The position numbers and the translations under genes were made by a program. The notes under the pieces were generated by a model that ran no database searches, had not been told where the DNA came from, and worked only from the letters and a program-made list of their open reading frames with translations. From Eleftheria terrae (GTDB lineage: Bacteria; Pseudomonadota; Gammaproteobacteria; Burkholderiales; Burkholderiaceae_C): a stretch of 64,000 bases of DNA. Positions 51,416 to 60,595 of this stretch are shown piece by piece. Each line of letters starts with the position of its first letter. Within the stretch, counting starts at the first letter, position 1. The stretch covers positions 558,001 to 622,000 of the forward strand of contig NZ_CP106952.1 in the NCBI RefSeq assembly GCF_030419005.1. The letters are read 5' to 3'.

Positions 51416-51501
51416 GGAAATGCGCAAGCGTGCGGTTGGAGAAGTGGTCGGGGCGCCCGTGAAGGGCAACGGGGTGGCCGGGCCTGGGGCCGGCCCCGGG
51501 C

Positions 51502-52002
51502 TCAGCCGGCAGCGTCCGGCTGCGGTGACGCGATGAGCGATTGCAGCAGCGCCGGGTCGCGCAGCACGCTGCTGATCAGGGCCTCCGCGCCTTCCTTGCC
51601 GTCCATGTAGGTGATCAGGTTGCTCAGCTGCTGGCGGGCTTCCAGCAGCTGCCGCAGCCCGTCGACCCGGGCAGCCACCGCGCCGGGCGAGAAGTCATCC
51701 ATGCAGCCGAAGGTCAGGTCCACCGCCAGCAGGCCGTTGCCGGTGAGGGTGTTGGGCACGGTGAAGGCCGCGCGGGGTTTCATGGCCTTCATTCGGCTGT
51801 CGAAGTTGTCCGTGTCGACCGTCAGGAACTGCCGCTCCGCGACGGGCGGCAAGGGCTCCTCGGGGCGGCCCGCAAGGTCGGACATCACACCCATGATGAA
51901 GGGCAGCTGCACCTTCTTCTCGGCGCCGTAGAGCTCGACGTCGTACTCGATCTGGACACGGGGAGCGCGGTTGCGCGCAATGAATTTCTGGCTGCTTCCC
52001 AT
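51502..52002 (-). CDS. tssB: T6SS sheath small subunit TssB
   Basis: 166 residues from ATG 52002 (GGAG about six bases upstream); an ATG four codons earlier exists. MGSSQKFIARNRAPRVQIEY, DVELYGAEKKVQLPFIMGVM, SDLAGRPEEPLPPVAERQFL and AVDLTFGCMDDFSPGAVAAR are diagnostic of TssB. Partner of TssC in the contractile sheath. Confidence 0.95.
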   Translation of the reverse strand: MGSSQKFIARNRAPRVQIEYDVELYGAEKKVQLPFIMGVMSDLAGRPEEPLPPVAERQFLTVDTDNFDSRMKAMKPRAAFTVPNTLTGNGLLAVDLTFGCMDDFSPGAVAARVDGLRQLLEARQQLSNLITYMDGKEGAEALISSVLRDPALLQSLIASPQPDAAG

Positions 52003-52071
52003 TCGGTTCTCCATGGATGCGTTCGGCCGCTCGCAGGTGCGGCGGCGGTCTGTCTGTCAGGAAGGAGGTGG

Positions 52072-53106
52072 CTAGTCGACCGGTGCTTCGGCATCGAGCC
52101 CCAGGATGCGGGCCGCATCCAGCAGGCCGCCGGGAGCGATCTCGCGCACGAGCTCGAAGAAGTCCTTGTCGATGACGCGCTCGGCTCGCCTAAGCATGAG
52201 CTGCGCCGGGTTGGTCGGCTCCGTGCGTTCGAGGAAGGCGCGGACCTGGCGCAGCACCCGGATGGCATCGGCCCGGGTCTCGATGGACAAGCCCTGTGGT
52301 GCGCCGTCGGCGGCGCCGCGCACCGGCTCGGTCGCGGGCCGCTCCTCTTCGTGCAGCTCCTGCCCGTCGGTCGCGCCCGGCGCCGCGGCGGCTGGCAGCA
52401 GCCCTTGCAGGTCGCCCATCATCTGGCGCAGGGCCTTGAGCTGCACTGGCTGTGCGGCCCCGAAGCGGGCGGCCATGGCATCGCGCAGGGCGTTCAGTGC
52501 CGCCTGGGCCTCGGCCACTTTCAGCACAAGCGCCTGCGCCACTTCCGGCACCTCGGCGAAGGCGCGCCGGATCTGCTCCGCAGTCAGCGGCTCGTCGAGC
52601 TCGCGTGGCGCCAGGCGTTCCAGGGCCACCTCGATGTCGCGCAGGCGCAGGTTCGGCAGGCGTCGATCGGTGGTCAGGGCGGCGTGGCGGAGGTCGCCCA
52701 GCAGACCCTTGGGCGCATCGATCTCGATCAAGGGGCCGAGCCGCACCACCGCATCCGCGTCCTCCTCGTCGGGCTGCGGATGCAGGTGGTCCCAGCACTG
52801 CTCCAGCAGGCGAGCCAGCAAGTGCAGGGCCCTGGGCAGTTCGTCCAGGCCGTGCCGTGCCACCGCCGCGCGACCCCACAGCGCGGCAATGCGCAGATCG
52901 CGGGTCCGCGGCATCAGCGCCTCGGCCAACGCGCGCACCTGCAGCCAGTCCGCAGGCTGGCCCGGCCCGAACAGGGTCTCGGGCCGCCCGGCCGCGGCTT
53001 CGACCAGGGCGATGAAGTCCGGGTCGTATTCCAGGTTCGGGCCGCAAGGATCGCTCCCCTCCAGCGGCATCCACCAGTTCTCGGGCAGGGCGTCGGTGTC
53101 ACTCAT
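52072..53106 (-). CDS. tssA: T6SS protein TssA (ImpA N-terminal type)
   Basis: 344 residues. The ImpA_N block is at the N-terminus: SDPCGPNLEYDPDFIALVEA, then DLRIAALWGRAAVARHGLDE and LARLLEQCWDHLHPQPDEED. The C-terminus TNPAQLMLRRAERVIDKDFF, ELVREIAPGGL is the expected tail. TssA guides sheath polymerisation. First gene of the operon, which reads from here down to 35293. Confidence 0.93.
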   Translation of the reverse strand: MSDTDALPENWWMPLEGSDPCGPNLEYDPDFIALVEAAAGRPETLFGPGQPADWLQVRALAEALMPRTRDLRIAALWGRAAVARHGLDELPRALHLLARLLEQCWDHLHPQPDEEDADAVVRLGPLIEIDAPKGLLGDLRHAALTTDRRLPNLRLRDIEVALERLAPRELDEPLTAEQIRRAFAEVPEVAQALVLKVAEAQAALNALRDAMAARFGAAQPVQLKALRQMMGDLQGLLPAAAAPGATDGQELHEEERPATEPVRGAADGAPQGLSIETRADAIRVLRQVRAFLERTEPTNPAQLMLRRAERVIDKDFFELVREIAPGGLLDAARILGLDAEAPVD

Positions 53107-53650
53107 GTCGCAGGCCCTCGCGAGGCAGGGCGCTGCGCAGGAGGACTGCAGCGTTCGGGCAGGTTCGATGCGGGCATGTCTGTCGTTGGTTCTTCTGCAA
53201 AGCGGGGATGGCGCCGATCGCCGGCCGTCATCGGTGCGAGTGCAGCCGGGACCGAGCGTCGATTCATTGGCATGAGTGACGGCACCTGGACAACGGTTCC
53301 AAAAAAAGGCGGCTCGTCATCGAAAGGGCCTGGCATCGACCGCCGCGACGGTGGAGTGCCTCGCTGAGGAGGCGACCTGCGCGGTCGCGCGTCACCGTCC
53401 TTCTGGGTGGGCCCTGCTGATCGCACCCGTAGGCAGGAAGCAGGGAGCTGTGGGTCTGTATCAGTCGATCGGCGAAGGATTGAGATGCCCGGCGGGGCTG
53501 CATTCCAAGTTTTCGCACAAGGCCGGCAGTGCCCGGGCGCCGCATCCCAGTGTTCTCAAGGCATGCGGCCCTCGGTGGACGGTGGCACCTGTTCTTGCAT
53601 CGCCCTGGGGGTGGCCGCGCGCCGCACTCACAACCTACGAGAAATACGCG
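53107..53650. other. Divergent intergenic region between tssA and the ECF sigma factor
   Basis: About 540 bases with no supported gene. It should hold the T6SS operon promoter and the ECF gene promoter. A weak GG-N10-GC pair with sigma-54 spacing can be read on the minus strand near 53195-53215 (CGGCGCCATCCCCGC), but it lacks the consensus TTGC, so it is not claimed as a promoter. Confidence 0.4.
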
Positions 53651-54238
53651 ATGACCTTCTTGCAACAAGAACCCGCCGATGTGCCCGCCGCCGGCAGCAT
53701 GGTGAATCCTTCCACGGCCGGGGCCGCCGAAGCGCCGCTGCCGGCCCTGTTGAACGTGAGCGAGCTCTATCGGGCGCACCGGGAGCACGTGTTCCTGTTC
53801 GTGTTGCGTCGGGTGGGTCGTCCGGAGGACGCGGAGGACGTCATGCAGGCGACCTTCGTCGAAGCGCTTCGGTGCGCACACCGGTTCTCAGGGCTCTCGC
53901 GACCGTCGACCTGGCTCTTCGGCATCGCGGTCAACATGGCCCGCGCACACCTGCGCCGACGGCAGACCGAATCGTTGGAGGAAGGCGAACTGGAGGCTTT
54001 CGAGAACGTGGCCGACCCGCTGGCAGACCCGCAGCGGGCGGTGGAGACCCGCGAGCTCGCCCGCTTGGCACAAGGCTTCATCCAGACGCTGCCGCAGCGG
54101 GTGCGCGACACCATGGAGTGCGTGGTCGAGGAAGGCCACACCTACCAGGAAGCAGCGCTGCGGCAAGGGGTGCCCATCGGCACCGTGCGCTCGCGCCTGT
54201 CCCGGGTGCGCGAAGGACTGCGTGCCTGCATCGGATGA
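53651..54238 (+). CDS. ECF-type RNA polymerase sigma factor
   Basis: 195 residues from ATG 53651. Sigma region 2 at about 40-105 (LYRAHREHVFLFVLRRVGRP, EDAEDVMQATFVEAL, STWLFGIAVNMARAHLRRRQ) and sigma region 4 at about 140-192 (LPQRVRDTMECVVEEGHTYQ, EAALRQGVPIGTVRSRLSRV). N-terminal ~35 residues are a low-complexity extension. No anti-sigma gene follows. It lies between tssA and two sigma-54 activators, so it is probably part of T6SS regulation. Confidence 0.88.
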   Translation: MTFLQQEPADVPAAGSMVNPSTAGAAEAPLPALLNVSELYRAHREHVFLFVLRRVGRPEDAEDVMQATFVEALRCAHRFSGLSRPSTWLFGIAVNMARAHLRRRQTESLEEGELEAFENVADPLADPQRAVETRELARLAQGFIQTLPQRVRDTMECVVEEGHTYQEAALRQGVPIGTVRSRLSRVREGLRACIG

Positions 54239-54495
54239 CGTTCGAGCTCGCTGCGATCGCGGGGCGCTGCCGCTAATCGCACATCTGCCGGGCTGCAGGC
54301 GTCCGTTACGCATCACATGTGCAAAAGCCGCAGCGACTGTGCCGAACCGCACAGCTGGTCAAACCAGTTGCAGATACATTCGCCGGCGGCATCGGGCGGG
54401 CGGTTTTCTGTCGATGTGAACCGTACCGGACGCATGAGAAACAACTGGCTGTCCTCGACAGGCCTGTGGATTCAAATAAGAAAAGGAATGCAGAA

Positions 54496-55872
54496 GTGAC
54501 GTCACTGCCCGTCGAACTGGGCGTCTGTGCCAGAGAGCCGCGCGACGTCGGCCATGTCAGCGAACATGCACGCCGGCTCGGCTTCGAGGTCGTCCTGCTG
54601 TCGCCCCATGAAGTGGGCGGCTGGCTTGAACGCCAGTCGCGCCGTGTGCTGCTGATCGATCCGAGCGAGGAGGATTGCGCCGCGGCGGCCGAGGCCTACA
54701 GGTGCGTGTCGGTGAGTGCTTCGCAGCGCATGTACGGGCTGCTGTCGTGCATGGAGCGGCTGCCTGCCCAGTCTCCGATTCCGTTCAGCCCCAAGCCCGG
54801 TTGCGCACTGTCCTGGACCCGCTTCCTGATGCAGTTTTCCCCGGTAGGGCGCTGCTCCGCGGATGCACTGCCTGCCGGCAGGCCGCCCCTCGCGGAGGAG
54901 CCGCTGGAGCTGGATCTGGACGGTGAGGCCTGGCGGCTGGCGGCCTCGCTGGCGGGGCGCTCGGTCGACATCGTCATCCGCGGCGAAACCGGCAGCGGCA
55001 AGGACCGGCTCGCCCGCTTCATCCATCAGGAGTCGGGCCGCCGCGGCCTCCTGGTGTCGCTCAACTGCGCCGCCATCCCCGAAAGCCTGGCCGAAGCAGA
55101 ACTCTTCGGGCACCAGGCGGGCGCCTTCACCGGGGCGCGCAAGGCGCGGCCGGGAAAGATCGAGCTGGCGGACGAAGGCACCCTCTACCTGGACGAGATC
55201 GACAGTTGTCCACTGTGGTTGCAAGCCAAGTTGCTGCGCACGCTGCAGGAGCGCGGTTCCGAGCGGCTCGGCTGCTCGGTATTCCGCCCGTCGAGCTTCC
55301 GGCTGGTGGCATCGACGAAAGAGAACTTATACTCCTTGGTAAAACAAGGCCGTTTCCGCAGCGACCTCTACTTCCGGCTGCTGACGATCGAGATCCACCT
55401 GCCGCCGGTGCGGCAGCAGCCGGCCCGCCTGCTGCGCCTGTTCCATGCCGCGGTCCGGCGGTCCTGTGCGAAGCTGGGTGTGGCGGAGGCCGAGGTCGGC
55501 CTGCCGAGCGACAAGGTCTTGCTGGCCCACGATTGGCCCGGCAATGTGCGGGAGTTGCAGGCAGCCGCATTGCGCTGGACCTTGGGCCTGCCCTTGTTTC
55601 CGGTCCAGGAGCATCGGTTCTCGCTCAAGGACGCCGTCCTGGAATGCGAGCGGGTGTTGTTGAAGTGGACCCTGGAGCGGCATCGCGGGTGCGTGGCACC
55701 CGTGGGCCGGGAGCTGAGCATGGCCGCCCGCACGCTGTATGGCAGGCTGCGCCACCATGGCTTGTCAGTGACGGCAAAGGCGCGGCAATCATCACGCCCT
55801 TGCCCGCCCGCCCGCCGGCCGCCGCCCGAGCGGGACGGCGTTGCCAGCGCTACGACAGCCCCAGCACGCTGA
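54496..55872 (+). CDS. Sigma-54 activator with intact GAFTGA, next to T6SS
   Basis: 458 residues from GTG 54496 with AAGGA upstream. The N-terminal ~140 residues (VGHVSEHARRLGFEVVLLSP, RRVLLIDPSEEDCAAAAEAY) resemble a receiver fold without clear phosphoacceptor. The AAA domain has GETGSGKD (163-170), GAFTGA (209-214), GTLYLDEID (228-236) and the R-finger region RFRSDLYFRL. The C-terminal HTH (SMAARTLYGRLRHHGLS) is Fis-type. The complete motifs mean it can remodel sigma-54 polymerase. Comparable activators drive T6SS operons in other bacteria. It overlaps the next, opposite-strand gene by 23 bases. Confidence 0.85.
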   Translation: MTSLPVELGVCAREPRDVGHVSEHARRLGFEVVLLSPHEVGGWLERQSRRVLLIDPSEEDCAAAAEAYRCVSVSASQRMYGLLSCMERLPAQSPIPFSPKPGCALSWTRFLMQFSPVGRCSADALPAGRPPLAEEPLELDLDGEAWRLAASLAGRSVDIVIRGETGSGKDRLARFIHQESGRRGLLVSLNCAAIPESLAEAELFGHQAGAFTGARKARPGKIELADEGTLYLDEIDSCPLWLQAKLLRTLQERGSERLGCSVFRPSSFRLVASTKENLYSLVKQGRFRSDLYFRLLTIEIHLPPVRQQPARLLRLFHAAVRRSCAKLGVAEAEVGLPSDKVLLAHDWPGNVRELQAAALRWTLGLPLFPVQEHRFSLKDAVLECERVLLKWTLERHRGCVAPVGRELSMAARTLYGRLRHHGLSVTAKARQSSRPCPPARRPPPERDGVASATTAPAR

Positions 55873-56776
55873 GGCGGTAGTAGAGGGTGTTGAGGGGCAT
55901 GTTCAACCCCTCTGCGACCGCGCGCACTGAACCGGCACCGCGCTTGAGGCTCCAGCGCAGCAGCATGCGTTCGTAGGCGCGCAGCATGCCGCGCAGGGAC
56001 AGGTCATTGGCCTCCGGGTCGACCGACGGATCGGCCTCCCAGTCGGTGTGCAAGGGCAGCCCGAGGACATGGCGAGTCGCGGCGGCGCGCAGCTCACGAA
56101 TGTTGCCCGGCCACTCATGGGCGATGAGGCCGCTTGCGACACGGGGGGTGATCACCGGAACCGGCAGCTCCAGGCGCATCGCCGCGTTGTGGCAATACGC
56201 TTCGAACAGGCTCAGCATGCGCGCAGGGCTGCGTCGCAGCGGCATCAGGTCAACTTGCAGGGCGCTGAGGCGGAAGTACAGGTCGGCACGAAAGCGGCCT
56301 TGCGCCACCAGTTCGGCGAGCGGGATCTTGGTCGATGCAATGAGCCGGAAGTCGGACGGCCTGAACTGCGACGAGCCGAGTCGCTCGGCGCCGCGTTCCT
56401 GCACCGCGCGCAGCAGCTTGGCCTGCAACCACAGCGGGCAGCTGTCGATCTCATCCAGATAGAGGGTGCCGCCATGGGCATGCTCGATCTTCCCCACACG
56501 TGCTTGTTGCGCATCGGTGAAGGCCCCTGCTTCGTGGCCGAACAACTCCGCCTCTGCCAAGGACTCGGGCACCGCCGCGCAGTTGAGGGCGACGAAAGGC
56601 GCGGTGGGCGTGTCGCGTTCATGCAGGTACCTGGCAAGCCGGTCCTTGCCACAGCCGGTCTCGCCGCAGACCACCAGATCGACGCGCAGCCCGCGGATGC
56701 GTTCCACGATCAAGTAAGCCGGATCGCTCGTATCCAGTGGTTCGCAGGCCGATGTTAGAACTTCCATACGCTTCAT
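55850..56776 (-). CDS. HrpS-like sigma-54 activator with GAFTDA loop
   Basis: 308 residues, without any N-terminal sensory domain. The AAA domain starts almost at once: GETGCGKD (38-45), GAFTDA (84-89), GTLYLDEID (103-111), RFRADLYFRL. Its sequence is close to the activator on the opposite strand (IDSCPLWLQAKLLR in both), so they are paralogs. Gly to Asp in the sigma-54 contact loop is unusual and would be expected to weaken or alter contact with sigma-54. The C-terminus has a Fis-like HTH (LNMPLNTLYYRLSVLGLS). The two stops converge with 23-base overlap. Confidence 0.82.
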   Translation of the reverse strand: MKRMEVLTSACEPLDTSDPAYLIVERIRGLRVDLVVCGETGCGKDRLARYLHERDTPTAPFVALNCAAVPESLAEAELFGHEAGAFTDAQQARVGKIEHAHGGTLYLDEIDSCPLWLQAKLLRAVQERGAERLGSSQFRPSDFRLIASTKIPLAELVAQGRFRADLYFRLSALQVDLMPLRRSPARMLSLFEAYCHNAAMRLELPVPVITPRVASGLIAHEWPGNIRELRAAATRHVLGLPLHTDWEADPSVDPEANDLSLRGMLRAYERMLLRWSLKRGAGSVRAVAEGLNMPLNTLYYRLSVLGLS

Positions 56777-57450
56777 GTTGCTCGGTTCCTGTTTGAACTT
56801 TCCTTTCGCCGACGGGCGGGGGACAGGAGTGCGACCCTTCTCCATCGTCCAAGGCGATCGCTCGACCGTCGGGACTGGCCCTGCCCGCGATCTTGACCTG
56901 TGCGTCCGCCAGTGACAAGGACCAGCTGGCGTTCTGGCACGGCTGGCGCAGCCGGCGGTTGAAGTTCGCCACACCTGCGTTGTCGCCGGCTTGCCTGGAC
57001 GACTGAAATCGAGTTGGATGCGGTGCGCGCACCCGCTTGCCCACTGTCGCGGAGATGCACATCGCTGCCGGGCTCGATCGCGATGGCCGGGACTCGCCCA
57101 GGCCGCTCGGGGGCACGGTCCGGACCCGGGTGCTGGCACTCCCCGGCGGTGCACCCGGCTCGCCTGCCGCAGCGAAAGCGCGATCGGCTCACCGGTGGAC
57201 CTGCCCTTCTTCGTGGCCAGCTTTGCCGGCCCATCCCGGGCCAGCTTCATGCCGGACGAGCCGGCTGCCGAACGATCCACAATGCAGGGACGGGGCCGAG
57301 TTGGCGAGTCAGCAATCCCTAACTGGTGGGGGTGCGCCCCCTCATCAAGGTCCTTAACAATGACCTGATCGTGGTGTATCCCGCTCCTTGCCGGAGCCGG
57401 GACGCGCCGGTTGGCTCGAAGGGCCAGAGCACTTGAACCAAGGACGAGCG
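56777..57450. other. Intergenic region upstream of the deaminase-like gene
   Basis: About 670 bases. No coding frame with family-like sequence. It should hold the promoters of the GAFTDA activator and the deaminase-like gene. Several TGGCAC-type words occur (57131-57136) but without a proper -12 element. Confidence 0.35.
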
Positions 57451-58014
57451 ATGCCTTACAACACGGATCCCCGCAACAACCTGACGCTGCTTGGGCGGGA
57501 AGCCAAGCTCTATCGCACCGGCGCAGAACAGTTCTGCGTGTTTGCCATGGACCTCGAGGACCACAAGGCACTGATACCCGCGGTGGTCAGCCGACCCAAG
57601 GAGAAGTGCGTGCGCGTCGGCGGCGAACATTCGGACAAGCAGCCGCAGGTGGCCAACTGGCTGGCTTCGTACTGGACCATGTCGCAGCCGCGGCACACCG
57701 AGCAGCAAGTCCTCGCCAAGTTCGACAAATGGTATAGCCGCTACGCCTCGACCTATGGCGAGCCGTCCACGCTGTACATCTATTCTTTCCTCATTCCATG
57801 CCAGCGCGACGGCAGCAATGGACATTGCGCCGATGCCATCGCCGACATGCTGCGCGGCTACCAGGCTCTGGGGAAGAACATGCGGGTGTATGTCGGTTGG
57901 AGCAATGACGACGTCGACACCGACATGGCGCATGCGACGAAACACGCGCTCGCCGACCTGGAGGACGACGACACACAGATCGCCATCTTCCCCCGGTTGT
58001 CGATCGCTGGATGA
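57451..58014 (+). CDS. Orphan deaminase-like protein
   Basis: 187 residues from ATG 57451 (AAGGA upstream). RHTEQQVLAKFDKWY gives H82-x-E84, and LYIYSFLIPCQRDGSNGHC gives P116-C117 and C126. The HxE ... PC-x8-C order and the strand-helix pattern around it are those of the cytidine/nucleic acid deaminase fold. N-terminal half (LGREAKLYRTGAEQFCVFAM) is alpha/beta without a trafficking signal. It stands alone, without an immunity-like neighbour in the same orientation. A toxin, antiphage or metabolic role are all possible; fold is inferred, substrate unknown. Confidence 0.58.
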   Translation: MPYNTDPRNNLTLLGREAKLYRTGAEQFCVFAMDLEDHKALIPAVVSRPKEKCVRVGGEHSDKQPQVANWLASYWTMSQPRHTEQQVLAKFDKWYSRYASTYGEPSTLYIYSFLIPCQRDGSNGHCADAIADMLRGYQALGKNMRVYVGWSNDDVDTDMAHATKHALADLEDDDTQIAIFPRLSIAG

Positions 58015-58711
58015 GAATGCGGCACGGCCGCATGCCGGTCGCGCCGACCGCCTCTCACGGCGTCTCCAATGACGTCCCGACATCGCCAGTCTGCAGCGGC
58101 ACGCGCCGCTGGCACCGGTCGCTACGCCGGTCTCGACCGGTCACAGTCGCCGCTTCCTGTCGCCAGGCCACCGGCTCGCAGGCGGCCGCCTGGCCGGATC
58201 GTGCCAACTGCTGATCGCACGGCACGACGAAACAACCGATGTCCGGACCAAAACCGCACCAAGGGGCGCAGACCGCTTCAGCGTTGCCCGAGCTGCGTCA
58301 TGCAGTCGGCAACGACGCCACTGCACGCTGACGCGGGTTGACCGGCACGGGTGCCGACGCTGCCTCGTGGAGGGGCGAGAGCCTTCGTGCAGGCACACAC
58401 CGCCGGTCGGGGTGCGCACAGCGACTCCACTGGCCACTGCGGTGGGCGCCGATGGCCTGATCGCCATCCAGCGCATCTTCCAACCCAAGGCGGGTGGTCC
58501 GCTCTTGCAGGCGTGCACGAGCGCTGGCCAGTCCCACCTGCCTCGTCGAGCCCACGCGTTCGCCCGACGGCGCCCGCAGCGCTTGCCTCGGCCGCCCCAG
58601 GCTGTGGCCGTCGGCGAAGGCGAGGAGCAACGCCCGCATTCCCGGTATCCTTGATCCGGGCCGACAGCCCGGCCTGTCCCTTCCCTCTCGATCGGCATCA
58701 GGAGTCATCAC
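58015..58711. other. Intergenic region, nothing supported
   Basis: About 700 bases between the deaminase-like gene and the DapA-family gene. All frames give Arg/Pro/Ala-rich non-family translations. A GC-rich inverted repeat (GCGGCACGGCCGC) follows the deaminase stop at about 58020 but lacks a T run. Confidence 0.35.
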
Positions 58712-59605
58712 GTGTTTCCCGGTCTCAGCGCGTTTCCCTTGACCCCCATGAACGAGGATGCCATCGACGAAGCCGCATTCGTCCGACTGGTCGAGCGGTT
58801 GGTGGCCGCGGGTGTCGACTCCATCGGCTGCCTGGGCTCGACCGGCAGCTATGCCTATCTCACGCGCGCAGAACGAGCGCGGATCGCCGGGTTGGCGGTT
58901 GCCCATGCCGGCGGCACGCCGGTGATCGTCGGTATCGGCGCCCTGCGCACCCGAGACGTGCTGGCGCTGGCCGAAGACGCGCAGAAAGCCGGGGCGAGCG
59001 GGGTGTTGCTGGCGCCGGTGTCGTACCAGAAATTGTCCGCCGACGAGGTCTTCGGCCTCTATGAAACCGTGTCGCGCGGCCTGTCGGTGCCGCTGTGCGT
59101 CTACGACAATCCCGGGACCACCCACTTCGAGTTCAGCGACGAGTTGCATGGCCGCATCGCGCAGTTGCCCAATGTGCGATCGATCAAGATCCCTGGTGTG
59201 CCGGCGGAGCCGGACGCAGCCAGGGCGCGGGTCGAGCGCCTGCGTGCGCTGATCCCCCCTCATGTGAGCATCGGCGTGAGCGGCGATGCCTTCGCCGCGA
59301 CCGGCTTGAATGCCGGGTGCGAGGTCTGGTATTCGGTGGTCGGGGGGCTCTTCCCCAAGGCAGCGCTGGCAATCGTGCGCGCTGCGCAGGCTGGCGATGC
59401 GCAAGAGGCAGCGCGGCTGTCCGGGCGCATGCAGCCGCTTTGGTCCTTCTTCGGGCAGTGCGGCGGCAGCCTTCGCGTGATTGCCACGGCGGCTGAGCTT
59501 CGCGGATGGGCCGGTCATCCGAGCTTGCCGCTGCCACTCAACACCCTGGAAGGCGCCGCTCGCCAACGGCTCGCCGCTCTGCTGGATGAGCTGGAGCTGG
59601 CCTGA
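58712..59605 (+). CDS. Dihydrodipicolinate synthase family aldolase
   Basis: 297 residues from GTG 58712, with CAGGAG nine bases before it. TIM barrel with LSAFPLTPMNEDAIDEAAFV, GSTGSYAYLT (43-51), VYDNPGTTHFE with the catalytic Tyr131, and SIKIPG with Schiff-base Lys159. The usual GxxGE motif reads GSTGS-Y, so the Glu is missing, as in family members that act on other aldol substrates. May therefore be a pyruvate-type aldolase rather than DapA itself. It stands alone. Confidence 0.85.
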   Translation: MFPGLSAFPLTPMNEDAIDEAAFVRLVERLVAAGVDSIGCLGSTGSYAYLTRAERARIAGLAVAHAGGTPVIVGIGALRTRDVLALAEDAQKAGASGVLLAPVSYQKLSADEVFGLYETVSRGLSVPLCVYDNPGTTHFEFSDELHGRIAQLPNVRSIKIPGVPAEPDAARARVERLRALIPPHVSIGVSGDAFAATGLNAGCEVWYSVVGGLFPKAALAIVRAAQAGDAQEAARLSGRMQPLWSFFGQCGGSLRVIATAAELRGWAGHPSLPLPLNTLEGAARQRLAALLDELELA

Positions 59606-59916
59606 TGGACCGTGCCGCTATCAGTGCCGTCCGGCGTCTGGCCTTCGCAGCTGCGAAGGCGGCGTAGACACCGGGCGGCTGGCCGCGGGGGCGGCGGCAC
59701 AGTCCCTGCATCCGCTGGCTGCGATGGGTGGCGGACCGGCAGCCGGGAGCATGGTGCCATGAGCGGCTGGCCTCACCGCGTCCCAGGCAAGCCGACGCGG
59801 GCAGGCGAGCGCGCCGGGCCAGGACCGAACGGCCGGCCATACCGCCGGCCCTCGTTGGGCCTGACACGCTCACGCCGACCAGGGGATTGCTGCCTGCCCG
59901 TGTGCCGGGCGCCAGG
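59606..59916. other. Intergenic region, nothing supported
   Basis: About 310 bases between convergent genes. No repeat, T-run hairpin or coding frame was recognised. Confidence 0.35.
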
Positions 59917-60342
59917 TCAACTCCCGAGGTGCATTTCGTAGACGGGCACGTCGTCGTCGCCCGCCTCTTGCACCAGCTGCAGGCCTTCGAAGAAATGATG
60001 GTCCTGGTCGCTCAAGATCGAATGAACCGCCGCATGCACCGAGAAGAGCACCTGTGCATAGCTCGGCCGTTCTTCGCAGCGGATCTTGACGACCGCCTCC
60101 CGCTGCTGCCACTCCCCGTCGGACGGTTCGCGCACCCAGTAGGCCCACTTCACGTTCAACGCCGTGCCCGGGAAACGGGTCTGGAGCTCGCGCTCGTCGA
60201 CATCGACGTGGATGGTGTCGCCCCAGGCGCGCAGCTCCTCCACGAAAGAGCCGACGTCGGCCGCGGCAGGTTCGGTGAACGACCAGGGCAGGTCGGCAAG
60301 AATGTGGAGGGGCAGCCCCAGGTTGGGCGACGTTTCACTCAT
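59917..60342 (-). CDS. Small acidic hypothetical protein
   Basis: 141 residues from ATG 60342. Acidic alpha/beta sequence: LGLPLHILADLPWSFTEPAA, VEELRAWGDTIHVDVDEREL, WAYWVREPSDGEWQQREAVV and LFSVHAAVHSILSDQDHHFF. No transmembrane segment or catalytic motif. Stable codon use supports a real gene. Lies alone between two plus-strand genes. Confidence 0.65.
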   Translation of the reverse strand: MSETSPNLGLPLHILADLPWSFTEPAAADVGSFVEELRAWGDTIHVDVDERELQTRFPGTALNVKWAYWVREPSDGEWQQREAVVKIRCEERPSYAQVLFSVHAAVHSILSDQDHHFFEGLQLVQEAGDDDVPVYEMHLGS

Positions 60343-60595
60343 GGCATGGTCCAGTTCCTCCCTGCCACTGGCGGCCGCCGGCCGGTCCATCCATCTGTAG
60401 GGACAGGGGCGCGGAAGGTACCACGAAGCGGTGCTGCGCAAAGGCCTCCGCCTTCCCGGCGCCGGCACGTCCACCGGTGCTTCACGACAGGCACTTCGCT
60501 CATCGGACACGGCCCGCGTCCCTCCGGGAGTCCCCCTCCGCCAGAGGGGGCGGTGCAAGCGATACTGGGGGCACCGGCTTCAGCACCCATTCCCC

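Noticed and set aside
53195..53215. Possible sigma-54 promoter before tssA
   Set aside because: Only GG-N10-GC spacing is met and the -12 TTGC is absent.
58298..59566. 422-codon minus-strand frame
   Set aside because: Antisense to the DapA-family gene, which has catalytic Tyr and Lys.
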